Shown in pieces: positions 1 to 7,121 of a stretch of 32,022 nucleotides of DNA. The notes under the pieces were generated by a model that saw nothing but the letters and a program-made list of their open reading frames with translations, ran no database searches and had not been told where the DNA came from. The first letter of the stretch is position 1. Each line of letters opens with the position of its first letter. Position numbers and translations under genes: made by a program. The stretch is from Neisseria polysaccharea ATCC 43768 (GTDB lineage: Bacteria; Pseudomonadota; Gammaproteobacteria; Burkholderiales; Neisseriaceae): contig ADBE01000132.1 of assembly GCA_000176735.1 (NCBI GenBank), positions 1 to 32,022 on the forward strand. Direction: 5' to 3'.

Positions 1-641
1 CTGATTAACTGCCAACTGACCGAAAAGGTTTAAAAATAGAGAAAGCATCCGCTGCCGTCGTTGACGCCACCATTATTCAGACTGCCGGCAGCAAACAGCG
101 TCAGGCTATAGAAGTCGATAACAAAGGACAAGTCAGCGGCCAAACCACTCCGAGTAAAGACAGCGATGCCCGCTGGACAAAGAAAAACGGCCTCTACAAA
201 ATCGGTTACAAACAACATACCCGCACCGATGAGGAAGGCTATATCGGGAAACTGCACATTACCCCCGCCAATACCCATGAGTGCAACCACCTGTCGCCTT
301 TGTTGGAAGGACTGCCCGAAGGTACGGCCGTCTATGCCGACAAAGGCTATGACAGTGCGGAAAACCGGCAACATCTGAAAGAGCATCGGTTACCGGACGG
401 CATTATGCGCAAAGCCCACCGCAACCGTCCGCTGACGGAAAATCAAACGAAGCGTAACCGGTATTTGTCGAAAACCCGTTATGTAGTCGAACAAAGCTTC
501 GGGACGCTGCACCGTAAATTCCGCTATGCCCGGGCAGCCTATTTTGGTCTGCTCAAAGTGAGTGCGCAAAGCCATCTGAAGGCGATGTGTTTGAACCTGT
601 TGAAAGCCGCCAACAGGCTAAGTGCGCCCGCTGCCGCCTAA
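1..641 (+). pseudogene. IS5-family transposase, 5'-truncated by window and frameshifted
   Basis: DDE transposase. The frame ending at 641 reads LKIEKASAAVVDATIIQ, then VYADKGYD, then the RYVVEQSFGTLHRKF block. These are the first Asp (VDAT), second Asp (YADKGY) and the Y-R-E-K signature typical of IS5-family enzymes. The first bases of the window read LINCQLTEK in frame 1, and the rest continues in frame 3. The switch falls at about 25-30 (AAAAGGTTT, where AAAAGGGTTT would keep the frame), so one G seems to be missing and frame 1 stops at TAA 31-33. The enzyme is therefore probably not made intact. The start codon is outside the window. Confidence 0.75.
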
Positions 642-788
642 AAGGCGGCCGGATGCCTGATTATCGGGTATCCGGGGAGGATTAAGGGGGTATTGGGGTA
701 GAATTAGTGGATATTTGAAACGAAAACAGCCGAAAACCTGTGTTGGGGTTTCGGTTGTCGGGAGGGAAAGGAATTTTGCAAAGGTCTC
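1..788 (+). mobile_element. IS5-family (IS1106-like) insertion sequence, 3' part
   Basis: The 3' part of an IS5-family element; its left end lies outside the window. It contains the transposase remnant and about 145 bases of 3' noncoding sequence ending in TTTTGCAAAGGTCTC, which I take as the terminal inverted repeat of the IS1106 type. The same end sequence, about 70% similar by eye over some 115 bases, recurs at 8371-8485, which supports the assigned right boundary near 788. Sequence after 788 is toxin-cassette DNA, so the element was inserted into, or recombined with, a toxin gene. Family call rests on the transposase; the exact IS name is from memory. Confidence 0.75.
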
Positions 789-951
789 AGAGTATAAGGC
801 TTCAATAACTGCACCACTTACCAAAAATCAGAAAAAAGCTTTTCCTGAAATTGAAAGAACGGGAGCGACAGTGGTCGGTAAGGGAAAACTGGGCTATCCA
901 AAGGGGAACAAAATTAAGCCTACTAAAGTTATCATTGAAAGGAAAAGATAA
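789..951 (+). pseudogene. C-terminal tip of a polymorphic toxin, 5' part lost to the IS
   Basis: About 53 codons remain after the IS end, reading EYKASITAPLTKNQKK... and ending GNKIKPTKVIIERKR. A small basic domain ending in a conserved G-x-x-I-x-P-T-x-V strand looks like the tail of the C-terminal toxin domains of MafB or filamentous-haemagglutinin-type polymorphic toxins. I cannot assign the catalytic family. The frame is open back into the IS (a TTG at 715), but this junction is a by-product of the insertion. The stop TAA (949-951) overlaps the ATG of the next gene, the usual arrangement for a toxin and its immunity gene. Without its N-terminal part it cannot be secreted or toxic. Confidence 0.55.
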
Positions 952-1274
952 TGTCTATTTTGGAAGAGAATGTAATTGATTCAGCCTCTATTGAAAACGG
1001 AATACTCATATTAACTATTTCTGATCATTTAAAATGGGATAACGAGCATTTGTTTTTGTTGCAAGAGAAAATAAATTCATATATTCAATATATTGAATCA
1101 GGTCAAATTTTTGAAGATTTTGGAGAAAGTAGCTATGAGACTATTGAAATACAGCTTATATATAAATATAAACCAAATGAAAATTATAGAAAATTTTTAT
1201 ATCGCCTAGAAGGTGCTTTATTAAAACTTAAATTACGGTTTTCCCATGGAACTATCTCATATTTTTATAGTTAA
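951..1274 (+). CDS. DUF6572-family immunity protein
   Basis: 107 aa, acidic and AT-rich, starting MSILEENVIDSASIENGILI and containing HLFLLQEKINSYIQYIESGQ. This matches my memory of the DUF6572 family, small cytoplasmic proteins found next to polymorphic-toxin tips and taken to be immunity proteins. The start is fixed by the TAATG overlap with the preceding toxin tip, implying translational coupling. No signal peptide or membrane segment is visible. Because its cognate toxin is truncated by the IS, it is now an orphan immunity gene; it may still protect against the same toxin delivered by sister cells (inference). It has no obvious promoter of its own. Confidence 0.65.
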   Translation: MSILEENVIDSASIENGILILTISDHLKWDNEHLFLLQEKINSYIQYIESGQIFEDFGESSYETIEIQLIYKYKPNENYRKFLYRLEGALLKLKLRFSHGTISYFYS

Positions 1275-1422
1275 AAAGTAAATACTCTCTTTATCACTTC
1301 GGGTCCAGGCAAGCCATAACTTATATAAACCCTGAAATCAAAAGAAGCAAATCGTAACACGAGGCGTCATATCCCTTAAGTCATACTTATACTGAAATAT
1401 ATAAGCCTGAGGAATTTATGCT

Positions 1423-1577
1423 ATGGTTAAGAAAGTAAATATATTGAATATTGCAGAAATTTTTTATGAGAGTGAAAAATAAAATTTAGATATAGTCGTT
1501 ATCTGTCTGCCGATGGAATAAAATGGATAAGACATGGTTTGTTCTATGCATCTTACGAAAATGGTAATATTGTTTAG
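1423..1577 (+). pseudogene. YwqK-like (MORN-type) antitoxin/immunity remnant
   Basis: An ATG at 1423 opens MVKKVNILNIAEIFYESEK and hits TAA at 1480-1482. Shifting by one base after the A-run continues as KFRYSRYLSADGIKWIRHGL then FYASYENGNIV and a second stop at 1575-1577. The joined peptide resembles the N-terminus of YwqK-family antitoxins, which consist of YENG-type MORN repeats. The repeats that should follow are gone. It is therefore a frameshifted and truncated remnant of an immunity-type gene within the toxin-cassette array. The family call is from the motif pattern only. Confidence 0.45.
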
Positions 1578-1588
1578 GCAAAAAAATT

Positions 1589-2025
1589 ATGAAAATTTTT
1601 TATTTTAGTTCAAAAAAATAGAAAGAAATATTATCTCATCAAATCTGAATCGAAAACAAGTTCGTGCAATATTTAGTTCTGATGTACAAGAAATTTATAA
1701 GTCATCATACTCTCGGGTTCCTATGGATGTTTTTCCCGAGTTGAATATCCATTGTTTTTATGACGATAAAAATCAGCTTCAAGCGATAGAGATATTTGAA
1801 CCAAATAAGTTTTTTTTAGAAGATATTTCTTTTAATTGGCTTGGAAAAATCAATGATGAAATAATAAGCTATCTTTATAAGAGTGGAATTAATGATTTTG
1901 AAATTGATGATTTGGGTATTAGGCTTCTTAATATTCCTGTTTCAACTATAATCAATTCTATAGGTAAGGTAGAATGTTGTTATTTAGATTTTTCAAATAG
2001 AGACACAAAATTTTATGTAAAATAA
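1589..2025 (+). pseudogene. Small immunity-type gene, frameshifted in an A7 tract
   Basis: ATG 1589 reads MKIFYFSSKK then TAG. One extra A in the run at 1612-1618 would connect it to the frame ERNIISSNLNRKQVRAIFSS... that stays open to 2025, giving a protein of about 145 aa. As it stands, the intact part runs from ATG 1723 (MDVFPELNIHCFYDDKNQLQ) for 100 aa. The protein is acidic, AT-rich, without membrane segments, and typical in size and position for an immunity gene; I do not recognise the family. Whether translation from 1723 gives a stable product is unknown. It is followed by a terminator-like hairpin at 2056. Confidence 0.5.
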
Positions 2026-2055
2026 GTGTGGGTTGAGGTCAAGACCCAACTATCA

Positions 2056-2096
2056 AAAGGTCGTCTGAAAATAAATTTGGTTTTTAGATGGCCTTT
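2056..2096 (+). terminator. Hairpin with AG-mucDUS-type uptake sequence
   Basis: AAAGGTCGTCTGAAAA (2056-2071) pairs imperfectly with TTTTTAGATGGCCTTT (2081-2096), 13 of 16 positions. It includes AGGTCGTCTGAA, a variant DUS dialect, at 2058-2069. It sits right after the immunity-type gene and before the next cassette, so it likely ends transcription there. Confidence 0.45.
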
Positions 2097-2099
2097 CTC

Positions 2100-3792
2100 T
2101 TAATCGAAACAAAATGTTGGGGCTTACGGCAGCGACAAACAAAGCAGCATCACGAAAGCGGCATCAATACCCAAAACATTCAAATCACAGACGAAGCCGC
2201 ACAAATCAGGCTGACAGGCAAAACAGCGGAGCAAACCAAAGCCGATATTGATACAAACGTAACCACAGACACCGCCAGGCAGCATTCGGGCAGCCTGAAA
2301 AACGTATTTGACAAAGATAGAGTGCAAAGTGAACTGGATTTACAAAGAACCGTCAGCCAAGATTTTAGTAAAAATGTTCAACAAGCCAATACCGAGATTA
2401 ACCAACATTTAGACAAACTCAAAGCAGACAAAGAAGCAGCCGAAACAGCAGCAGCCGAGGCATTAGCCAATGGCGATATGGAAACTGCCAAACGCAAAGC
2501 CCATGAAGCTCAAGATGCGGCAGCAAAAGCAGATAATTGGCAACAAGGCAAAGTCATTCTCAACATGTTAGCCTCAGGTTTAGCTGCGCCGACCCAAAGC
2601 GGAGCGGGCATCGCTGCGGCTACCGCATCGCCAGCCGTATCGTATGCGATTGGACAGCACTTTAAAGATTTAGCCGGTCAAAACGCGAATGGCAAACTAA
2701 CCGCCAGTCAAGAAACCGCTCACGTTCTTGCCCACGCGGTATTAGGAGCAGCGGTTGCCGCAGCAGGAGACAACAATGCTCTAGCAGGAGCATTGAGTGC
2801 GGGCGGGGCGGAAGCGGCTGCGCCTTACATCAGCAAATGGTTATACGGCAAAGAAAAAGGAAGCGACTTAACGGCGGAAGAGAAAGAGACTGTAACAGCG
2901 ATTACAAATGTATTGGGTACGGCTACGGGTACTGCGATTGGCGACACAACAACCAATGCAGCACAAGGCAGCCTGAATGCGAAGAGTGCGGTGGGGAATA
3001 ATTATTTAATAAAAGAAGATTGGAATGTATATAAGAGAAAAATCAATGAATGCGAAAAACAAGGTAGAAAATATTCAGCCTGCTATATTTCTGCTCAAAA
3101 AAGATTTATATACGATAAGTGTAAACAGAAATGCAAAACTAAGAGGAGCATGTTCTCCAGAAGGCGATTTAGAATTATGTAAAAGGTTAGTTGCTGAAGC
3201 TGATGAAAGTAGGAACTTAACCCGGAAGGAACTTAAATCATTAGGGTATATTCATGGAAAAACACCCACTATTCCCACTACTATTGAAGAAGTTAAACAA
3301 GGTTTTAGAATACCCAATCCAAGTTTTATAGATTACCATGACATACCATGGGCTAATAACCCTACTATTCATTATTGGGCAGCTAATATCAGTTTTCCGT
3401 TGTTTAATAAAATGGATTATGGATTAAGTATAGCTGTTAATCGTGTTACTGGTGAGATTTTTCTGGGTGTGAATGCCTCACCACATATAAAAGATGGAAA
3501 TCATAAAACCCCAGTTGATATCCCAAGCGCTAATATTGTAATGGGACATATTAATAATATGACATCTGTTGAAAAAGCTCGATTATGGAAAACCATTACT
3601 CAAACAATTTCTGGGCAATCAACGACTGTTTCAGGTTGCGCTTATTTTGGTTGTTTAGGAGTCAGCCAGACAATTGATAAGAAAAAAGTTGCTTTTGAAG
3701 CAGGACTAGGAACACCCAAACAGCCTACTATTTCTTTTGGCAGAACGCATATGGTGCGAGTAGGGCGAATAACTTTTAGTGACGCAAATTAA
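2100..3792 (+). pseudogene. TpsA/haemagglutinin-type C-terminal cassette with toxin domain, frameshifted
   Basis: A promoterless cassette like the silent tpsC cassettes of meningococcal two-partner-secretion loci. About 2111-3005 encodes the conserved segment: a coiled coil rich in A, E and K (residues near AAETAAAEALANGDMETAKR), then an alanine/glycine-rich pretoxin segment (TAHVLAHAVLGAAVAAAGDN), ending in SAVGNN, a degenerate form of the VENN motif. From 3025 a different frame encodes about 220 aa of toxin domain (ACSPEGDLELCKRLVAEADE, later CAYFGCLGVSQ) ending FSDAN. Frames break at about 2153 (YGSDKQSSIT versus SGINTQNIQI, one G short) and at about 3096-3101 (A6 run, one A short). The toxin domain family is not recognised; a link to polymorphic toxin type 22 is a weak guess. 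There is no start or signal peptide, so it is probably a recombination donor. Confidence 0.65.
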
Positions 3793-3862
3793 AAAACGGG
3801 ACAACCTAGTCATATTCAAGCATCTATTCCTGCAAACTTACCTAGTATTGGAGATAAATTTA

Positions 3863-4303
3863 ATGCTATCCCATTTTATCAATAAAAATCTGAATACTAT
3901 AGGTGGTTGTATAGTAATTATATTTGGAATTTGTTTTGCATTATTGATAACAGAAGCTCAACAGGAAGGTAAATTAGGTTATAAAACGGATAATAGTGAA
4001 AGGGTGCAAAGGATATTCTCTGAAATACCGACCATGGTTGAACCATATCAAGTATCTGATAGTAATTCATTTACAAGAGGCCCTACAACTTTTGTGACTT
4101 TTTATGTTAAAGGTTCGGACTCCGAACTAAAAAAATTAACTCTATTAATCGATCGAAGACAGAGCCTTTTCGGATTTGTTAATGCTTGTAGGAATGGGGA
4201 GTCTTTAATATATGAATATAAATTAATACCTGAATTTGATAAGACAGTTAAAATAAATTCTTTGGCTATCGAGTGGAAATATCCGGATTCATCATGCAAT
4301 TAG
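3863..4303 (+). CDS. Membrane-anchored immunity candidate
   Basis: About 146 aa starting MLSHFINKNLNTIGGC. The frame is open from 3779, but I choose ATG 3863 because GGAG lies 9 bases upstream and translation then begins just before one hydrophobic helix (IVIIFGICFALLI, residues about 17-29). The remainder is soluble and probably periplasmic, with two cysteines (NACRNG and the C-terminal SSCN). It follows the toxin domain that ends at 3792, the place where the cognate immunity gene is expected. An immunity protein anchored in the inner membrane would suit a toxin acting in the periplasm or at the membrane (inference). I recognise no named family. Confidence 0.6.
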   Translation: MLSHFINKNLNTIGGCIVIIFGICFALLITEAQQEGKLGYKTDNSERVQRIFSEIPTMVEPYQVSDSNSFTRGPTTFVTFYVKGSDSELKKLTLLIDRRQSLFGFVNACRNGESLIYEYKLIPEFDKTVKINSLAIEWKYPDSSCN

Positions 4304-4310
4304 CGTAGCA

Positions 4311-4343
4311 TTAAAACCACTTACCTACCTTTTTTGTTTTAAC
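4311..4343 (+). repeat. 33-bp direct repeat, copy 1
   Basis: Identical to 5148-5180, beginning TTAAAACCACTTACC and ending TTTTGTTTTAAC. Both copies lie shortly after an immunity gene stop and before a toxin-cassette fragment, so the repeat marks a cassette junction and could be a crossover site. Confidence 0.8.
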
Positions 4344-4373
4344 CCTCCAGCCCACCACTCTAGCGAAGCACCA

Positions 4374-4417
4374 GGTGCCATCACTTGGTTGTGGTATCAG
4401 TCATCTAAGCATCACCA
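4374..4417 (+). repeat. Imperfect repeat (VPSLGCGIS region), copy 1
   Basis: About 80% similar to 5278-5320. The core is GTGCCATCAC-TGG-TGTGGTATCA, encoding VPSLGCGIS here and VPSHGCGIN in the other copy. It is a remnant of the same cassette segment. No intact frame links it to the flanking toxin tip; a TAA stands at 4406-4408. Confidence 0.6.
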
Positions 4418-4561
4418 ATAGCAGAAGCAGGAGTTGTTGTTGCGGACATTTGTCAAATAACCGGGAATTGTAACGCTTCGGAAGTATTAGAAGATGTTTG
4501 GTCAGGTAGATTTAAAGACAACTATATGGCATCGGAAAATGCTAATGAAAGAAGTAAATAA
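4409..4561 (+). pseudogene. Toxin C-terminal tip preceding an immunity gene
   Basis: An open stretch of 50 codons with no start codon, reading IAEAGVVVADICQITGNCNA then SEVLEDVWSGRFKDNYMASE, ends at TAA 4559-4561, which overlaps the ATG of the next gene (TAATG). That overlap and the position argue that it is the tail of another cassette toxin. The upstream part is lost: a stop precedes it at 4406 and only a degenerate repeat lies further upstream. Two cysteines (ICQITGNC) are visible. I cannot name the toxin family. Confidence 0.5.
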
Positions 4562-5049
4562 TGGTAAATAAAACATGGTTACGATTAAAAGTAAAATTAG
4601 GAGAGTTTTGTCTTGGGGCCATGCCTTTATTGATTATTTTGGTTTATTTTGGAGATACTAATGAAAAAAATGATGGTGAGATTGGAATAGCTAAAATCAA
4701 GCAAACCCATGCAACTAATTTTATCTCTGATATATCGAGAAGAATGGGATCTGCAACATGGGATTTGGGTAAGCCACGTATCAATCAAAGTAATGAATTT
4801 AAGTTTTCTGATGGAAAAATTAGATTTCTGCAATGTTCTCCTAATACTAAACATAATATAGAGCAGGTATTTGAGCAATACCACTATTTAATAATTAAAG
4901 AACATAAAACCTTTGGAAAATATTTTTGCATTGATAACAATATTGTTATAAACATAGATTCGTTTGGGAATGGCTGTGATTTAATCTTTTCAATTCAATG
5001 GGATAAGTTATATTCAAATTGTTCTGAAATACTCTTGGATTTAGATTAA
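4561..5049 (+). CDS. Membrane-anchored immunity candidate
   Basis: 162 aa starting MVNKTWLRLKVKLGEFCLGA, with a single hydrophobic segment (FCLGAMPLLIILVYF, residues about 16-30) near the N-terminus and a soluble remainder carrying four cysteines (LQCSP, YFCID, NGCDL, SNCSE). The ATG overlaps the stop of the toxin tip before it (TAATG), fixing the start and implying translational coupling. General design matches the 3863-4303 protein (short N-terminus, one helix, cysteine-bearing exported domain), but the sequences do not look alike. Probably the immunity protein of the truncated toxin upstream. Low GC compared with the housekeeping genes suggests foreign origin. Confidence 0.55.
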   Translation: MVNKTWLRLKVKLGEFCLGAMPLLIILVYFGDTNEKNDGEIGIAKIKQTHATNFISDISRRMGSATWDLGKPRINQSNEFKFSDGKIRFLQCSPNTKHNIEQVFEQYHYLIIKEHKTFGKYFCIDNNIVINIDSFGNGCDLIFSIQWDKLYSNCSEILLDLD

Positions 5050-5147
5050 GCCAGCGTAGCCTGTGCAACCAACCAAAAATGTGAAATGGTAGGGTGTAAT
5101 TTATGCACACGCGGTTTTGGTTTCTCTGAACTCGGTTTCAGGCTGCC

Positions 5148-5180
5148 TTAAAACCACTTACCTACCTTTTTTGTTTTAAC
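5148..5180 (+). repeat. 33-bp direct repeat, copy 2
   Basis: Identical to 4311-4343. It is directly preceded by TTCAGGCTGCCT (5137-5148), the reverse complement of the AG-kingDUS dialect AGGCAGCCTGAA. Confidence 0.8.
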
Positions 5181-5277
5181 TAATCGCGATCCTAAATTAT
5201 GCCCACAAACCTACCTCTAAACCTCCTCTCCCCCAAGCTCTTTTCCAATGAACCATGGAACGAAAGCTAAGTACTCA

Positions 5278-5710
5278 GTGCCATCACATGGCTGTGGTAT
5301 CAATCCCCCATGCATCGCCAAGTGCCTATTGCCGGATGCCGACTTATGTGTTGCCTGTGTAAAAAAAGAAAATCAACGCACCGGAAAAACCAAGCAAGAA
5401 GAATTAAGCACAGGACAAAAAAACGCGTATATCTTTGCCTACGCGGTATTTAGAAGCAGCGGTTGTAGTAGCAGGAGACAACAATGCCCTAGCAGGAGCA
5501 TTGGGTGCAGATGTGGGATACGTTTCAGGACAATCAGCACAATGGTTATTAGGACAAACTTTGGCTGGTACGGCCATTGGTGTACGTGGGCAAATGAAAG
5601 CAGGCGGACAACTGCATTACGATATATTTGCGAGCCATGCATTGAAAAAGCCTGAATATTTTCAGACGAAGAAATGGGTAACGGGATTTCAGGTAAGTTA
5701 TTCGTTTTGA
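5278..5710 (+). pseudogene. TpsA-type conserved-segment fragment, frameshifted
   Basis: A third copy of cassette sequence. Reading KKENQRTGKTKQEELSTGQK then NAYIFAYAV, and after a one-base shift at about 5450 (TATTT where TATT would keep frame) EAAVVVAGDNNALAGALGAD then VGYVSGQSAQWLLGQT. The middle matches AVAAAGDNNALAGAL of the cassette at 2100-3792, so it is the same pretoxin segment, more diverged. The frame ends at a stop at 5708-5710 after HALKKPEYFQTKKWVTGF. There is no toxin domain. The first 43 bases are the imperfect repeat shared with 4374-4417. A dead fragment or recombination donor. Confidence 0.6.
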
Positions 5711-5739
5711 TGTAATTGAAGCGAATAATGTATGACAAG

Positions 5740-5782
5740 ATAAACAAAAGCTACTGGTTTTCTGCCAGTAGCTTTTGTTTAT
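5740..5782. terminator. Perfect 18-bp stem hairpin
   Basis: ATAAACAAAAGCTACTGG (5740-5757), a 7-base loop, and its exact complement CCAGTAGCTTTTGTTTAT (5765-5782). Arms carry A- and T-runs, so it can terminate in either direction. It separates the toxin-cassette remnants from the IS1016 scrap and mutY. Confidence 0.65.
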
Positions 5783-5908
5783 GTGGTGATGAGTTTCAGC
5801 AAAATGCGTGGTGTGATTGATACGAAAATATCTAAATTCACTGACATCAAGCTCATCATAACTATGAAAGGTATCCGTGTACACAATGCCATCAGGCTTA
5901 ACTTTCTC
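5783..5908 (-). mobile_element. IS1016 (IS1595 family) transposase remnant
   Basis: On the minus strand this reads EKVKPDGIVYTDTFHSYDEL then DVSEFRYFRINHTTHFAET, the catalytic-core segment of IS1016-type transposases as I remember it (KPDGIVYTDTF, FRINHSTHFAE). Only about 42 codons remain, with no inverted repeats visible. The right edge runs into the last codons of mutY, and the left edge abuts the 18-bp hairpin. Confidence 0.65.
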
Positions 5909-6959
5909 TATCTAATATAGCCCCAAACTTTTTACTGTTTAAATAAATTTCCAAAGGCTTGGGCAAACCGTAATCTTTCAAATGCGCCGGCTTTATCCAA
6001 ATGCCGTCTGAATGGTGTTCAGACGGCATTTGCCCTTCAAACGGCGTAATCATCAGCAGCCGGTGCGTCAGGCGGTGGGTCAGGGCGGTTTGTTCGTCCA
6101 TATCTGCCATCGTCAGGGAGAGTTTGGCGGCAAAGTCGGAAAGCCCGTTCAAACTTTCAAAACACGGTACGCAATACAGACCGCCCCAAATGCCTTTGGC
6201 GGGGCGTTTTTCCAGCAAGATTGCGCCGTTTCGGTTGCGGATAATCAGCCAGTAAAGCGGCAGGGTTTGCACTTCGGGGGCGGTTTTTTTGCGCGGCAGC
6301 TCGGCGATGCGGTTTTGCTTTTTCGCTTCGCAGATGTCCGCCATCGGGCATTGATGGCACAAGGGTTTCGTCCGTTTGCACACGGTTGCGCCCAAATCCA
6401 TCAAACCTTGCGTATAGGCGGGCATATCGGCGTTTTCAGACGGCAGCAGGCTTTCGGCAAGCGTCCAAAGCGCGTTTTCGAATTTTTTGTCCTGCGGATT
6501 GCCGTCGCGGGCGAACACGCGGCAGAGCACGCGTTTGACGTTGCCGTCCAAAATGGTTTCGCGGCGGTTGAAGGCGAAGGCGCAAATGGCGGCGGCGGTG
6601 CTTCTGCCTACGCCGCAGAGGGTTTCCAAGTCTTTGCGTTCGGATGGAAACGTGCCGCCGAATTGCCCGACGACTTGTTGCGCGGCTTTGTGCAGATTGC
6701 GCGCGCGGCTGTAATAGCCCAAGCCCGCCCACAGCGACAACACTTCGTCTTGCGGCACGGCGGCAAGCGTTTGTACAGTCGGGAATTTTTCCAAGAAACG
6801 CGGATAGTAGTCCAACACGGTAGCGACCTGCGTTTGCTGGAGCATGATTTCGGAAAGCCAGACGCAATAAGGATTTTTAACCTGCCAAGGCAGGTGGTGG
6901 CGACCGTGTTGTTTTTGCCAGCGGATGAGCCGTTCGGAGAAGGGGATGAGTGTGTTCAT
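5898..6959 (-). CDS. mutY: A/G-specific adenine DNA glycosylase MutY
   Basis: 353 aa. Removes adenine mispaired with 8-oxoguanine in base-excision repair. Visible are the catalytic Glu in SEIMLQQTQ (E37), the helix-hairpin-helix LCGVGRSTAAAI (115-126), the catalytic Asp in LDGNVKRV (D138), and a [4Fe-4S] ligand set C194-x6-C201-x2-C204-x5-C210 (CKRTKPLCHQCPMADIC). The C-terminal third is the NUDIX-like 8-oxoG recognition domain. ATG 6959 (MNTLIPF) is chosen over an upstream TTG at 6968; no strong Shine-Dalgarno is visible. An inverted DUS pair lies inside the coding sequence (5998-6032), encoding MPSEHHSDGIW. The last codons (DRES and stop) overlap the IS1016 remnant, so the terminus may be IS-derived. 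Monocistronic. Confidence 0.95.
   Translation of the reverse strand: MNTLIPFSERLIRWQKQHGRHHLPWQVKNPYCVWLSEIMLQQTQVATVLDYYPRFLEKFPTVQTLAAVPQDEVLSLWAGLGYYSRARNLHKAAQQVVGQFGGTFPSERKDLETLCGVGRSTAAAICAFAFNRRETILDGNVKRVLCRVFARDGNPQDKKFENALWTLAESLLPSENADMPAYTQGLMDLGATVCKRTKPLCHQCPMADICEAKKQNRIAELPRKKTAPEVQTLPLYWLIIRNRNGAILLEKRPAKGIWGGLYCVPCFESLNGLSDFAAKLSLTMADMDEQTALTHRLTHRLLMITPFEGQMPSEHHSDGIWIKPAHLKDYGLPKPLEIYLNSKKFGAILDRES
5998..6032. repeat. Inverted DUS pair inside mutY
   Basis: CAAATGCCGTCTGAA (5998-6012), loop TGGTG, exact 15-base complement 6018-6032. A full uptake-sequence hairpin, normally intergenic, here read through as protein in the MutY C-terminal domain. Confidence 0.9.
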
Positions 6960-6997
6960 TAATATCAATCTATGGTTTTATTTATATTTAAAACAGT

Positions 6998-7060
6998 ATG
7001 TTATGGTATAACATCGTGAAAGTAATTCTTATTGACATACAGATTATAGGGGTATATAAC
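6998..7060 (+). promoter_or_regulatory. Promoter and palindrome upstream of the alcohol dehydrogenase
   Basis: TTGACA (7032-7037), 17-base spacer, TATAAC (7055-7060): a near-consensus sigma-70 promoter 61 bases before the ATG. Upstream, ATGTTAT-GGT-ATAACAT (6998-7014) is a perfect palindrome, 17 bases before the -35 box, where an activator could bind. The regulator is unknown. Confidence 0.65.
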
Positions 7061-7121
7061 TCATATAGAGAGACTTTATTGCAGTATTGAGATCATTTAT
7101 CAACAAGCAAGGAGTATCAGC

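Noticed and set aside
5248-5655. 135-codon frame starting MNHGTKAKYSVPSH
   Set aside because: Its second half is out of frame with the recognisable pretoxin segment, so I treat the region as one frameshifted fragment rather than a gene.
6012-6962. 316-codon plus-strand frame opposite mutY
   Set aside because: Antisense shadow of mutY; no motif and no start signal.
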